Below, one piece after another: positions 43,731-52,976 of a DNA stretch of 64,000 nt; positions within the stretch are counted from its first letter, which is position 1; each line of letters opens with the position of its first letter. Under the pieces are notes generated by a model. That model saw nothing but the letters and a program-made list of their open reading frames with translations, did not search any database and was not told the origin of the DNA. A program made the position numbers and the translations under genes. Origin of the DNA: Curtobacterium sp. MCPF17_052 (GTDB lineage Bacteria; Actinomycetota; Actinomycetes; Actinomycetales; Microbacteriaceae); assembly GCF_003234085.1 (NCBI RefSeq), contig NZ_QKSD01000004.1:1-64000 (forward strand). Direction: 5' to 3'.

Positions 43731-45263
43731 ATGCGCGTCCTCGTCACCGGGGCCACCGGGTACATCGGTGGTCGACTGGTCCCCAGACTCCTCGATGCCG
43801 GGCACGACGTCCGGGTCCTCGTCCGCAACCCCCGGAAGCTCCAGGACGTCCCCTGGGCGGACCGGGTGACCGTCGCCGAGGGTGACCTGCAGGACGCCGA
43901 CGCAGTCGCCGCCGCGGTCGACGGGATCGAGGCGGTCTACTACCTCGCCCACGCCATGGGAGCGGACGGCGACTTCGAGCAGGCCGAGCGCGACGCCGCC
44001 CAGACCATGGCCCGTGTCGGTCACGAGGCCGGCGTGCAGCGGTTCGTGTACCTCGGCGGTCTGCACCCGGACGGCGACCTCAGCAAGCACCTGCGCAGCC
44101 GGAAAGAGGTGGGGGAGATCCTCATCGGCTCCGGGGTGCCGACCGTCGCGCTGCAGGCGGGCGTCGTCATCGGTTCAGGCAGCACGTCGTTCGAGATGAT
44201 CCGGCACCTGACGGACGTCCTGCCGTGGATGCCCGCGCCGCGCTGGGTGCGGAACCACATCCAGCCCATCGCCGTCCGCGACGTCCTCTACTACCTGGTC
44301 GAAGCACTCACGATCCCCGCCGACGTCAACCGCACGTTCGACATCGGCGGGCCGGACGTGCTCCGGTACGGGCAGATGCTCAACGGCTACGCGGTGGAGG
44401 CGAAGCTGCCGCAGCGACCGATCACGGTCCTCCCGGTCCTCACCCCGCGACTGGCGGCGCACTGGTTCAACGTCGTGACGCCGATCCCGCGGAAGCTCGC
44501 GACCCCGATCATCGAGTCGCTGCAGTTCGAGTGCGTCCAGCGTGAACACGACATCGACGACGTCATCCCGCAGCCGGAGGGCGGACTCACCTCGTACCGC
44601 CGAGCGGTCCGGCTCGCATTGGCGAAGATGCGCAAGGGCGACGTCGAGACCAGCTGGCGGAACGCGACGCTCTCGAGCGGGTCGGCCGATCCGCTGCCGA
44701 GCGACCCGGACTGGGCCGGCCACACCGTCTACGTCGACGACCGCAAGCGGCACTCGTCCGCCCCTCCGGAGGCCGTGTGGAGCGTGGTCGAGTCGATCGG
44801 GGGCGAGAACGGGTGGTACTCGTTCCCGCTCGCCTGGGTCGCTCGCGGTTGGCTCGACAAGATCGCCGGCGGTGTCGGCCTGAACCGCGGCCGTCGCGAC
44901 CCGAAGCGTCTCGAGCAGGGCGACGCGCTGGACTGGTGGCGCGTCGAACGGTTGGTGCGCGGTCGGTACCTGCGCCTCCGGGCCGAGTTCAAGTCGCCGG
45001 GGCGCGCCTGGCTCGAGATGACCGTCACCCCGTCGGACGACGGCGGCAGCGACTACCACCAGCGGGCGATCTACTTCCCGCAGGGCCTGGCCGGGCGGCT
45101 CTACTGGTACGGCATCCTGCCGTTCCACGGCGTGATCTTCCCCGGCATGGTCGAGCGGATCACCGCCCGGGCCGAACGGGAGGCGCACCGTACCGACTCG
45201 ACGCAGCGCAACTCCACGTACCAGAATGACGAGGCGCAGCCAGCGCACGAGGAGGCGGCATGA
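43731..45263 (+). CDS. NAD(P)-binding (NmrA/SDR-like) protein with DUF2867 domain
   Basis: A 510-residue two-domain protein. The N-terminal Rossmann domain has VLVTGATGYIGGRL near 3, the extended/atypical SDR motif, and VYYLAHAMG near 67. The C-terminal third (from about 335) is a START-like DUF2867 domain, with SSAPPEAVWSVVESIGGENG and a late YFPQGLAGRLYWYGILPFH. This fusion is widespread in actinobacteria and of unknown function. The ATG at 43731 is used because upstream residues overlap deoC antisense. Its stop overlaps the SGNH gene by 4 bases. Confidence 0.87.
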   Translation: MRVLVTGATGYIGGRLVPRLLDAGHDVRVLVRNPRKLQDVPWADRVTVAEGDLQDADAVAAAVDGIEAVYYLAHAMGADGDFEQAERDAAQTMARVGHEAGVQRFVYLGGLHPDGDLSKHLRSRKEVGEILIGSGVPTVALQAGVVIGSGSTSFEMIRHLTDVLPWMPAPRWVRNHIQPIAVRDVLYYLVEALTIPADVNRTFDIGGPDVLRYGQMLNGYAVEAKLPQRPITVLPVLTPRLAAHWFNVVTPIPRKLATPIIESLQFECVQREHDIDDVIPQPEGGLTSYRRAVRLALAKMRKGDVETSWRNATLSSGSADPLPSDPDWAGHTVYVDDRKRHSSAPPEAVWSVVESIGGENGWYSFPLAWVARGWLDKIAGGVGLNRGRRDPKRLEQGDALDWWRVERLVRGRYLRLRAEFKSPGRAWLEMTVTPSDDGGSDYHQRAIYFPQGLAGRLYWYGILPFHGVIFPGMVERITARAEREAHRTDSTQRNSTYQNDEAQPAHEEAA

Positions 45264-45886
45264 GCGACGACGGCACGGACGGCGGCAGCACGGGCGGCGA
45301 ACGCCCGGCCGGAGGCGGTGTCCTGTTCCTCGGTGACAGCATCACCGCGGGCGGCGACTGGGCACAGTGGCTGCCCGATGAGCGGACGATCACCCTCGGC
45401 GTCGACGGCGACACCACCGACGGAGTCCTGGCACGCCTGGACGAGGTCGTGCAGGCCGCACCCGAGGTCATCGTCCTCCTGATCGGGACGAACGACTTCG
45501 GCCACCACCGTGCCAGCGCCGAGCACGTCGTGCGGAACGTCGAGTCGGCCCTGGTGAGCCTCCGTCGTGCGCTGCCGGGCGTCCGACTGCTGCTGGTGTC
45601 GATCCTGCCGCGGCAGGCCGAGTTCACGCAGAAGATCGAGCAGGCGAACCGGCACCTCCGTCAGTTCGTCGCCACCTGCCACGCGCAGTACCTCGACGTC
45701 TGGCCGGCCCTGGCGGACGGGGACCACCTCGACGAGCGGTTCACCGACGACGGGTTGCACCTCGACGAGGACGGGTACCGCGCCTACGTCGCCGAACTCG
45801 TGCCGGCGCTCGAGCGTGTCCGTGAGCTGCCGCCGATGTCACGGCCGATCTCGCTGGCGGACCTGCGCGACGCCCAGGACCGATGA
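45260..45886 (+). CDS. SGNH/GDSL hydrolase (cytoplasmic)
   Basis: A 208-residue SGNH hydrolase without signal peptide. Block I is LFLGDSITAGGDW near 22 (nucleophile Ser), block III is IGTNDFG near 75, and block V is DDGLHLDEDGY near 165 with Asp and His. Similar to platelet-activating-factor acetylhydrolase/lysophospholipase-type small esterases. It is translationally coupled to the NAD-binding protein (ATGA) and to the next membrane protein, so the three form an operon. Substrate unknown. Confidence 0.87.
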   Translation: MSDDGTDGGSTGGERPAGGGVLFLGDSITAGGDWAQWLPDERTITLGVDGDTTDGVLARLDEVVQAAPEVIVLLIGTNDFGHHRASAEHVVRNVESALVSLRRALPGVRLLLVSILPRQAEFTQKIEQANRHLRQFVATCHAQYLDVWPALADGDHLDERFTDDGLHLDEDGYRAYVAELVPALERVRELPPMSRPISLADLRDAQDR

Positions 45887-46347
45887 CGGCACGGAAGGGA
45901 CGGCCGGCGATCGGGTCCTCGCAGCAGGCGGCCTCCTCTCCGCAGGGCTCGTCGCGGCAGGGCTCGTCGCGGCAGGACTCGCGCGGCGCCACCCAGGGGA
46001 GCGGGTCGGGCCGCGACGGACGGACCCTGCCGGACTTCACCCGTCCGGCCCTGGCGCCGTCGCTCCTCGCAGCCGTGGTGCTCCTGGCGTGCGTGGCGTT
46101 CCTCGACTCCTCGGCGTTCGTCTTCGCGCGCTGGGGCGTCACGGTGTTGGCGCTCATCGTCCTGGTCTTCGCGATCCGCGGACGCGCCTGGTGGGCGGCG
46201 GTCCTCACCGCGGCCGTCGCCGTCTGCTGGAACCCGGTCGTGGTGCTCCCGATCCCGGGGCAGCTGTGGGCCGCGCTGCAGCTCGTGGCGGCGGCGCTCT
46301 TCATCGTCGTCGGGATCGCGGTCAAGGTGCCCCGCGCGGCGGACTGA
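45883..46347 (+). CDS. Small membrane protein (DUF6804-like)
   Basis: A 154-residue protein. The first 50 residues are Ser/Gln/Arg/Gly-rich with SSRQG repeats and probably disordered. Four hydrophobic segments follow (starting SLLAAVVLLACVAFL, WGVTVLALIVLVF, WWAAVLTAAVAVCWNPV and AALQLVAAALFIVVG). The WxxxxxxAVxxxWNPVxxLP pattern resembles the DUF6804 family; this name is tentative. It overlaps the SGNH hydrolase by 4 bases. Function unknown. Confidence 0.7.
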   Translation: MTARKGRPAIGSSQQAASSPQGSSRQGSSRQDSRGATQGSGSGRDGRTLPDFTRPALAPSLLAAVVLLACVAFLDSSAFVFARWGVTVLALIVLVFAIRGRAWWAAVLTAAVAVCWNPVVVLPIPGQLWAALQLVAAALFIVVGIAVKVPRAAD

Positions 46348-46415
46348 CGCCGCGCCTCCCGGTAAGATCGCAGGTGCTGTGCATCGAGTACGGCGGCGTG
46401 ACCTGGAAGGCATGG

Positions 46416-47969
46416 ATGAGCAACGAGACCGAGCCGGTGACCGAGAGTCCTCTGCTGACCCCTCGACCGTCCTCCGGCGGTCTCGACCGTCCTGACGTCG
46501 TCCTCCGCAAGGGACGGCTCACCCTCATCAACGGGCACCTCACGCCCCAGCAGTCGATGATCGAGGACCTGCTGTTCCTCGACGACGCCCTCACCGCCGG
46601 CGACGTCGACCACCTGCTCATCCGCGGCAACGACCAGCGTCCGGTCATCGCCGTCGACGAGCGCGACCGCCAGCGGGCCGAGAGCGCCGTGATGGACGCC
46701 GCCGCCGGCGAGCCGTTCTACGCGAAGCCGCCGGGCAAGGCCGCCCTGCTCGTCGTCGACGACGGCTTCGGATCGGCCGACGAGCCCGTCCTCCGCCTGT
46801 TCCGTCCGCGCCTCGAGCCGATGGGCCGTCTGCGGTACGGCGCGGAGACGAGTGTGCAGCTCGAGTTCTGGCGCGTCACCGAGACCGAGGTCCTGGCGCC
46901 CGTCGAGAACGCCCTGATGCGACGCAGCCTGCCGATCGAGGAGTTCGTCCTCGTCGACATCGAGCGCTACGGTCGCGGCTGGTCGACCGTCGAGCACATG
47001 TTCGACGACCACGTCTCCGACATCCGGTTCCCGATCGACATCGTCTTCTCGTGGGTGGACGGCAACGCGATCGAGTACCAGCGCGCCCGTCAGGCCGCGC
47101 AAGCGAACGCCGTCCTGGGGGAGGGCGACGACGCCCCCGCACGCTTCCGGCAGATCAACGAGCTGAAGTACGCGCTCCGGTCGGTCCACATCTTCGCGCC
47201 CTGGATCCGCCGCATCTACATCGCGACCGACTCACCGGCGCCCGAGTGGCTGGCGGACCACCCGAAGGTGCGCATCGTCCGCAGCGAGGAGTTCTTCGCC
47301 GACCCCTCGGTCCTGCCGACCCACAACTCGCAGGCCGTCGAGGCGCAGCTGCACCACATCCCGGGGCTCAGCGAGCACTTCATCTACTCGAACGACGACA
47401 TGTTCTTCGGGCGCCAGGTCGACCCGTCGATGTTCTTCAGCCCGGGATCGGTGACGAAGTTCATCCTCGCGACCACCCGGATCGGGCTCGGGACGAACAA
47501 CCCGGCACGCAGCGGATTCGAGAACTCGGCACGGGTGAACCGGAAGCTCCTGCAGCAGCGGTTCGGCGCGGTCACCACGCGGCACCTCGAGCACGCTGCC
47601 ACGCCGCTGCGGAAGAGCATCATGACCGAGATGGAGCACGAGTTCGCGGCAGAGTTCGCTGCGACGGCCGGCTCCCGGTTCCGTGCGGCGGACAACATCT
47701 CCGTGACGAACTCGCTCTACCACTACTACGCGCTGCTCACGGGCCGGGCGATCATCCAGGAGAACGCGACCGTCGGGTACATCGACACGACGATGGAAGC
47801 GGGGCTCCGGGAGCTCGACGAGCTGCTGAAGAAGCGGAACGTCGACATGTTCTGCCTGAACGACGGCAGCTTCCCGGAGGTCAGTGACGAGGAGCGTACA
47901 GAGCGGGTCACCGACTTCCTCGAGCGCTACTTCCCCTTCCCGGCGCCGTGGGAGCGCCCCGGCGTCTAG
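46416..47969 (+). CDS. Stealth-family sugar-phosphate transferase
   Basis: A 517-residue Stealth family protein, the family of capsule and hexose-1-phosphate transferases that includes GlcNAc-1-phosphotransferase. The conserved regions are in order: FPIDIVFSWVDGN near 210 (CR1), RQINELKYALRSVHIFAPWI and IYIATDSPAPEWL near 250-275 (CR2), HNSQAVEAQLHHIPGLSEHF and IYSNDDMFFG near 302-330 (CR3), and YHYYALLTGRAI near 430 (CR4). The N-terminal 190 residues lack a match I recognise. ATG 46416 follows GGAAGG. It probably adds sugar phosphates to a cell-wall or capsular polymer. It stands alone, and its stop is followed by 54-bp repeats. Confidence 0.88.
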   Translation: MSNETEPVTESPLLTPRPSSGGLDRPDVVLRKGRLTLINGHLTPQQSMIEDLLFLDDALTAGDVDHLLIRGNDQRPVIAVDERDRQRAESAVMDAAAGEPFYAKPPGKAALLVVDDGFGSADEPVLRLFRPRLEPMGRLRYGAETSVQLEFWRVTETEVLAPVENALMRRSLPIEEFVLVDIERYGRGWSTVEHMFDDHVSDIRFPIDIVFSWVDGNAIEYQRARQAAQANAVLGEGDDAPARFRQINELKYALRSVHIFAPWIRRIYIATDSPAPEWLADHPKVRIVRSEEFFADPSVLPTHNSQAVEAQLHHIPGLSEHFIYSNDDMFFGRQVDPSMFFSPGSVTKFILATTRIGLGTNNPARSGFENSARVNRKLLQQRFGAVTTRHLEHAATPLRKSIMTEMEHEFAAEFAATAGSRFRAADNISVTNSLYHYYALLTGRAIIQENATVGYIDTTMEAGLRELDELLKKRNVDMFCLNDGSFPEVSDEERTERVTDFLERYFPFPAPWERPGV

Positions 47970-47989
47970 GGCGGGGAGCGCCCTGCCGG

Positions 47990-48151
47990 GGCGCTCCGGG
48001 CGAGCCTGCGAGCCCGGCGCCGGAGCCCAGCCATCTCACGAGGGTCGCTCCGGGCGAGCCTGCGAGCCCGGCGCCGGAGCCCAGCCACTTCCTGAGGGGC
48101 GCTCCGGGCGAGCCTGCGAGCCCGGCGTCGAAGCCCAGCCCGCTCTCGAGC
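47990..48151. repeat. 54-bp tandem repeat, 3 copies
   Basis: The unit starting CGCTCCGGGCGAGCCTGCGA begins at 47992, 48046 and 48100. The first 40 bases are nearly identical (the third copy has GTCGAAG for GCCGGAG), while the last 14 bases vary. It lies in the gap between the convergent Stealth and phosphodiesterase genes. Confidence 0.9.
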
Positions 48152-48188
48152 GGCCCGTGCACGGCCGCCAGCCCCCCCGTACACGCCG

Positions 48189-49148
48189 TCAGCGGTGGAT
48201 CGGGGACACCGGCACCGAGTCGAGGGTGAACACCGGCATGGAGGCCGTGACGGGCGCGGGCTCGACGGCTGTCGGGATGACGACCCCGGCAGCAGCGAGC
48301 CGCGCTTCGGTCTCCATGGAGGACACGGGTTCGCCGACGGTCGCGTAGGTGCCGATCGGCACGACCGAGTGCACGACCTGGTGTCCGTAGACGTGCATGA
48401 GGTTGAACGACTGGGCACCGTCCCGTCCACGGGTGCCGCCCTGGAACTCGTTGAGGTCCTGCGTGTAGCAGGTGGCGCTGGCGACGGAGACGGGGATGCC
48501 CGCGAACACGGCACTCGTCGAGTAGTGCAGGTGGCCGGCGATGATGGTGAGGATGTCGCTGCCCTCGACCACTTCGGCGAGGGCCGGCTGGTCGCGGAGC
48601 TCCACGAGGACGGTGAGGTCCTGGACGCTCGGGACGGGCGGGTGGTGCATCGCGAGGATCGTGCCGTGCGGTGCCGCTTCGGAGAGGACCTCGGCGAGCC
48701 AGTCGAGCTGTTCCGGGGAGACCTCACCGTGGTGGTGTCCGGGGACGCTCGTGTCGAGTGTGATGACACGGAGGCCGTTCACGTCGTACACGAAGTCGAC
48801 GGGGCGGTCGGTGGGCTGCAGGCCGAAGAGCCCCTGTCGGAAGGCGCCGCGTTCGTCGTGGTTGCCCATGGCCCAGATGACCTGCGCGCCGAGACGTTCG
48901 GCGGCGGGTTCGATGATGTCGCGGACCTTGACGTAGGCACCCGGTTCACCCTTGTCGGCGACGTCGCCCGTGATGATGATCGCTTCCGGGCGTGATCCGG
49001 AGGCTTCGATCTCGGCGATGATCTGGCCGAGTCGTGCGGCGGAGTCGACGGCCCCGTAGAGCGCGCCGTCGCCGGCGATGAGGTGGGTGTCGCTGAGGTG
49101 GAGCAGGAAGTGGTTCGGCCTGGGGTGTTCGGCCGTCCGGGCGTCCAT
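48189..49148 (-). CDS. Metallophosphoesterase (CpdA-like 3',5'-cyclic nucleotide phosphodiesterase)
   Basis: A 319-residue calcineurin-like phosphodiesterase with two metal ions. Motifs in order are HLSDTHL near 18, ITGDVADKGE near 60, AMGNHDERG near 93, MHHPPVP near 160, and GHLHYSTSA near 207. This set matches CpdA and Rv0805-like enzymes that hydrolyse cAMP or other phosphodiesters. ATG 49148 is used; the longer frame to 49289 reads through the bc1 terminator region. It is the last gene of the minus-strand block and converges with the Stealth gene. Confidence 0.87.
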   Translation of the reverse strand: MDARTAEHPRPNHFLLHLSDTHLIAGDGALYGAVDSAARLGQIIAEIEASGSRPEAIIITGDVADKGEPGAYVKVRDIIEPAAERLGAQVIWAMGNHDERGAFRQGLFGLQPTDRPVDFVYDVNGLRVITLDTSVPGHHHGEVSPEQLDWLAEVLSEAAPHGTILAMHHPPVPSVQDLTVLVELRDQPALAEVVEGSDILTIIAGHLHYSTSAVFAGIPVSVASATCYTQDLNEFQGGTRGRDGAQSFNLMHVYGHQVVHSVVPIGTYATVGEPVSSMETEARLAAAGVVIPTAVEPAPVTASMPVFTLDSVPVSPIHR

Positions 49149-49277
49149 CGGTCTCTTCTTCCGTTGGCAGCGGGTGCGTGGTGCAACACAGTGCCACACC
49201 GTCCTCGACGATTCCAGCACCCACGTCTGAACGCCCCGTGAACTGGGGCGGCGTGTCCGATGTCCGCGGGGTGAGGC

Positions 49278-49326
49278 GAACGCGAACACCCCCCGACCAC
49301 GAAGTGGACGAGGGGTGTTCGCGTTC
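49278..49326 (-). terminator. Terminator of the cytochrome bc1 operon
   Basis: GAACGCGAACACCCC and GGGGTGTTCGCGTTC form a perfect 15-bp stem with a 19-base loop, starting 26 bases after the qcrB stop. Confidence 0.8.
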
Positions 49327-49351
49327 TTGCCGAGGAGTGTTACCGAGGAGA

Positions 49352-51043
49352 CTAGTGCGTCCCGGCACCGACCTGTGGGGCCTGGTGGGTCCCCTCCAGG
49401 TCGGGACCGTGGTGCGCGGCGTGCGCGGCTTCGAGCTCGTTCTTCGACACCGGCTCGATGCGGTCTTCGAAGAAGAAGCGGGAGGCGCGTGCACGAGCCT
49501 TCTGCAGCGAGGTGATGCGACCACGGGAGTCCGGGCGGATCATCAGCGGCTTGTAGTCGTTGAACTCCAGCAGACGCCAGCGCTCGTACTCGTCGAGCTG
49601 CTCGTGCACCTCGATGTACTCACCGTGCGGCAGTCGGACGATGCGGCCCGACTCGTACCCGTGCAGGACGATCTCGCGGTCCTTCTTCTGCAGTGCGAGG
49701 CAGACACGCTTGGTGATCCAGAAGGCCACGAACGGACCGAGGACCGTCGTTGCCTGGAGCACGTGGATCACGTGGTTGATCGACACCATGAAGTGGGTCG
49801 CGATGAGGTCGGACGACGCCGCGGTGAACAGCGCACCGTAGAGCGTGATGCCGGCGACGCCGAGAGCGGTCCGGGTCGGGGCATTGCGCGGGCGGTCGGC
49901 GATGTGGTGCTCCCGCTCGTCTCCCGTGACCCAGGCCTCGATGAACGGGTACACGAAGATCGCGATGATCAGACCCATGAGGACCGCGATCGGAACGAGG
50001 ATGTTGAACGAGATCGTGTAGCTGAACCAGTTGACCTCCCAGTGCGGCGGCACCAGACGGAGCGCACCGTCCGCGAAGCCGATGTACCAGTCAGGCTGGG
50101 TACCGGCGGACACGGGGGAGGGGTCGTACGGGCCGTAGTTCCAGATCGGGTTGATCGTGAAGAACGACGCGATGGCGGCGAGGATGCCGGCGACGATGAA
50201 GAAGAAGCCACCGGCCTTCGCGGCGAACGCCGGCAGGATCGGGACGCCCACGACGTTGTCGTTGGTCTTGCCCGGACCCGCGTACTGGGTGTGCTTGTTG
50301 ATCACGACGAGCACGAGGTGGACACCGAGCACTGCGACGAGGATCGCCGGCAGCAGCAGGATGTGCAGCGTGTACAGACGGCCGACGATGTCGGTCCCGG
50401 GGAACTCGCCGCCGAAGAGCAGGTAGGCGATCCAGACACCGATGACCGGCACACCCTCGATCATGCCGACGATGATGCGCAGACCGTTGCCCGAGAGCAG
50501 GTCGTCGGGAAGCGAGTACCCGGTGAAGCCCTCGGCCATGGCGAGGACCCAGAGCACGAAGCCGAAGACCCAGTTGAGCTCGCGCGGCTTGCGGAACGCG
50601 CCGGTGAAGAAGACGCGCGCCATGTGCAGCATGACGGAGGCCACGAACAGCAGGGCCGCCCAGTGGTGGATCTGCCGGACGAACAGACCGCCGCGGATCT
50701 CGAAGGAGATGTTGAGCGTCGACTGCAGCGCCACCGACATCTCGACGCCCTTGAGCGGGACGTAGGTGCCGTTGTAGACGACCTCGGCCATGGACGCCTG
50801 GTAGAAGAACGTCAGGAAGGTCCCCGAGAGCAGGACGACGACGAAGCTGTAGAGCGCGACCTCACCGAGCATGAAGCTCCAGTGGTCGGGGAAGATCTTG
50901 CGACCGACCTCCTTCACCAGGCCGGAGATGCTCGTGCGCTCGTCGATGTAGTTCGCGGTGTAGTTGATCAGACGCGAGCCACGGTCAGGAGCCGGCTTGT
51001 TCGCCGACTCGGTGGTGGGGGTGGTGGTCGTTGTGCTGCTCAT
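49352..51043 (-). CDS. qcrB: Cytochrome bc1 complex cytochrome b subunit QcrB
   Basis: A 563-residue membrane subunit of the quinol:cytochrome c reductase. It carries the heme-ligating helices (HHWAALLFVASVMLHMARVF, then LHILLLPAILVAVLGVHLVL) and the Qo-site region ending in NPIWNYGPYDPSP. The extra 130 residues at the C terminus, cytoplasmic and charged, are typical of actinobacterial QcrB. In this group the bc1 complex forms a supercomplex with the aa3 oxidase. The ATG overlaps the qcrA stop by 4 bases. It is the last gene of ctaE-qcrC-qcrA-qcrB. Confidence 0.95.
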   Translation of the reverse strand: MSSTTTTTPTTESANKPAPDRGSRLINYTANYIDERTSISGLVKEVGRKIFPDHWSFMLGEVALYSFVVVLLSGTFLTFFYQASMAEVVYNGTYVPLKGVEMSVALQSTLNISFEIRGGLFVRQIHHWAALLFVASVMLHMARVFFTGAFRKPRELNWVFGFVLWVLAMAEGFTGYSLPDDLLSGNGLRIIVGMIEGVPVIGVWIAYLLFGGEFPGTDIVGRLYTLHILLLPAILVAVLGVHLVLVVINKHTQYAGPGKTNDNVVGVPILPAFAAKAGGFFFIVAGILAAIASFFTINPIWNYGPYDPSPVSAGTQPDWYIGFADGALRLVPPHWEVNWFSYTISFNILVPIAVLMGLIIAIFVYPFIEAWVTGDEREHHIADRPRNAPTRTALGVAGITLYGALFTAASSDLIATHFMVSINHVIHVLQATTVLGPFVAFWITKRVCLALQKKDREIVLHGYESGRIVRLPHGEYIEVHEQLDEYERWRLLEFNDYKPLMIRPDSRGRITSLQKARARASRFFFEDRIEPVSKNELEAAHAAHHGPDLEGTHQAPQVGAGTH

Positions 51044-52107
51044 GAGCGGGCACGCTCCCAGAAGGACGGGCCGACCGGCTCGTGGAAGTCGCTCTGTGCG
51101 ACCAGGTAGCCGTCGTCATCGACCGAGATCGGAAGTTGGGGAAGGGGGCGGGCCGCCGGTCCGAAGATGACCTCGCAGTTGTTCGAGACATCGAAGGTGG
51201 ACTGGTGGCACGGGCACAGCAGGTGGTGCGTCTGCTGCTCGTAGAGCGCGACCGGGCATCCGACGTGGGTGCAGATCTTGGAGTAGGCGACGATGCCGTC
51301 GTAGCCCCAGTTCTCGTGGCCCTTGGCGGGGTTGAGGTCCTTCGGGTCCAGGCGCATCAGGAGGACGGCGGCCTTGGCCTTCTCCTCGAGCATGTGCTCG
51401 GAGTCGAGCATGCCCTCGGGGATGACGTGGAACACCGATCCGATGGTGACGTCGGACGCCTTGATCGGCAGACCCGTCGGGTCCTTGGTCAGGCGGAGGC
51501 CCGACTTCCAGAAGGTGTGACGGAGCAGCTCGTTCGGGTCTTCCTTCGGCGCGAGGTCGCGCACCAGGACGATGCCGGGCAGCGGGAAGGCGACCAGGGC
51601 ACCGATGAGCGAGTTGCGGATCAGCTTGCGACGGCTGAAGCCGGACTCCTTGTCGGCGAGCTGGAAGGCTTCGACGGCCTTGGCGCGGGTCGCGTCCGTG
51701 CCACGCGTGGTGTGGCGCATCTCTGTGATCTCGCGGTCGGAGACGAGCGTCTTCGACCAGTAGACGGCACCGATGCCCAGGGCGAGCAGGGCGAGCGTGA
51801 TGGAGAGACCGAGGAACAGGTTCGCGGTACGGACCGTTCCGAACTCGTCCGGGTCGATCGGGAAGGCGATGTACGCGGCGATCGAGAGCACGCTCGCGAC
51901 GATCGACACGTAGAAGAACGTGGCGACCTGGCGCTCGGCCAGACGCTGCTTCTTCGAGTCGACGTCCGTGCGGCGCGCGCGGTGCGGCGGCTCGCCCGGG
52001 TTCTCGAACGGATCGTGGGGCAGGACCGCGGTCCCGACCGGCTGGTTCGCGTCGTGCCTCTCGACAGCCGAGGACGAGTTCAGTGCCTCGTCGTCGTGCT
52101 CTGCCAT
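51040..52107 (-). CDS. qcrA: Cytochrome bc1 complex Rieske iron-sulfur subunit QcrA
   Basis: A 355-residue actinobacterial Rieske protein with three N-terminal helices (FFYVSIVASVLSIAAYIAF, LFLGLSITLALLALGIGAVYW and a third near LIRNSLIGALVAFPLPGIVL) and a C-terminal 2Fe-2S domain. The cluster ligands are in CTHVGC near 280 and CPCHQS near 298. ATG 52107 was chosen because AAGGGA precedes it by 7 bases; the GTG at 52134 is an alternative. It is followed by qcrB with ATGA overlap. Confidence 0.94.
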   Translation of the reverse strand: MAEHDDEALNSSSAVERHDANQPVGTAVLPHDPFENPGEPPHRARRTDVDSKKQRLAERQVATFFYVSIVASVLSIAAYIAFPIDPDEFGTVRTANLFLGLSITLALLALGIGAVYWSKTLVSDREITEMRHTTRGTDATRAKAVEAFQLADKESGFSRRKLIRNSLIGALVAFPLPGIVLVRDLAPKEDPNELLRHTFWKSGLRLTKDPTGLPIKASDVTIGSVFHVIPEGMLDSEHMLEEKAKAAVLLMRLDPKDLNPAKGHENWGYDGIVAYSKICTHVGCPVALYEQQTHHLLCPCHQSTFDVSNNCEVIFGPAARPLPQLPISVDDDGYLVAQSDFHEPVGPSFWERARS

Positions 52108-52140
52108 GGTGTTCCCTTCAGTGTCGTGCGACACGGACGA

Positions 52141-52956
52141 TCAGTTGGTCTTCGCGGTCAGCCAGACGGTCATCGCGACGACCGCTCCGAGACCGAAGAT
52201 CCAGATGAACAGACCCTCGGCGACCGGGCCGAGGTCACCCAGGCCGAAGCCACCGGGCGACCTGTTGTCCTGCACGTACTTCAGGTACGTGATGACGTCG
52301 GCCTTCTGGTCCGGGGTCAGGTTCAGGTCGTTGAACACCGGCATGTTCTGCGGGCCGGTGAGCATCGCCTCGTAGATGTGCTTGCCGGACACGTCGCGCA
52401 GGTTCGGTGCGTACTTGCCCTCGGTCAGCGCGCCACCGGCGCCGGCGACGTTGTGGCACATCGCGCAGTTGATGCGGAAGAGCTCGGCACCTTCGGCAGC
52501 GTCACCCTCTGCGCCGTCGGTGAGCTTCGACGACGGGACCGACGGGCCGGGGCCGAGGGAGGCGACGTAGGCCGCCATGGCGTCGACCTGCTGGTCCGTG
52601 AACTGCTCGGGCTTCTCTTCACCCTGCGGGCCCTGGGCGGCGAGCGGCATGCGGCCGGTCCCGACCTGGAAGTCGACCGCTGCCGAGCCGACACCGATGA
52701 GGGACGGGCCTTCGCTGGTGCCCTGTGCCGACAGCCCGTGGCACGTGGCGCAGTTCGACGCGAAGAGCTTCTGACCCTCGTTGACCTGGGACTGGCTGGA
52801 TGCGGCCAGCGTGGTGCTGGTGCTGTCGTCGGCGTTGGCCGACGTGCTGAACAGTGCGTACGCACCACCAGTCGTCATGAGGGCGACGGCGAGCAGGGAC
52901 ACGGTCGCCAGGGGGGAGCGACGGCCCTTCTTGTTCTTCTTCGATGTGTTGAACAT
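52141..52956 (-). CDS. qcrC: Cytochrome bc1 complex diheme cytochrome c subunit QcrC
   Basis: A 271-residue diheme cytochrome c. A basic N terminus (KKNKKGRR) and one signal-anchor helix are followed by two c-type domains with CATCHG near 69 and CAMCHN near 165, and a C-terminal membrane helix (GLFIWIFGLGAVVAMTVWL). The two hemes pass electrons from the Rieske centre straight to the aa3 oxidase, replacing a soluble cytochrome c as known in actinobacteria. It lies between ctaE (20 bp) and qcrA (33 bp). Confidence 0.94.
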   Translation of the reverse strand: MFNTSKKNKKGRRSPLATVSLLAVALMTTGGAYALFSTSANADDSTSTTLAASSQSQVNEGQKLFASNCATCHGLSAQGTSEGPSLIGVGSAAVDFQVGTGRMPLAAQGPQGEEKPEQFTDQQVDAMAAYVASLGPGPSVPSSKLTDGAEGDAAEGAELFRINCAMCHNVAGAGGALTEGKYAPNLRDVSGKHIYEAMLTGPQNMPVFNDLNLTPDQKADVITYLKYVQDNRSPGGFGLGDLGPVAEGLFIWIFGLGAVVAMTVWLTAKTN

Positions 52957-52976
52957 GCTGTGGGGCTGCCTGATTC

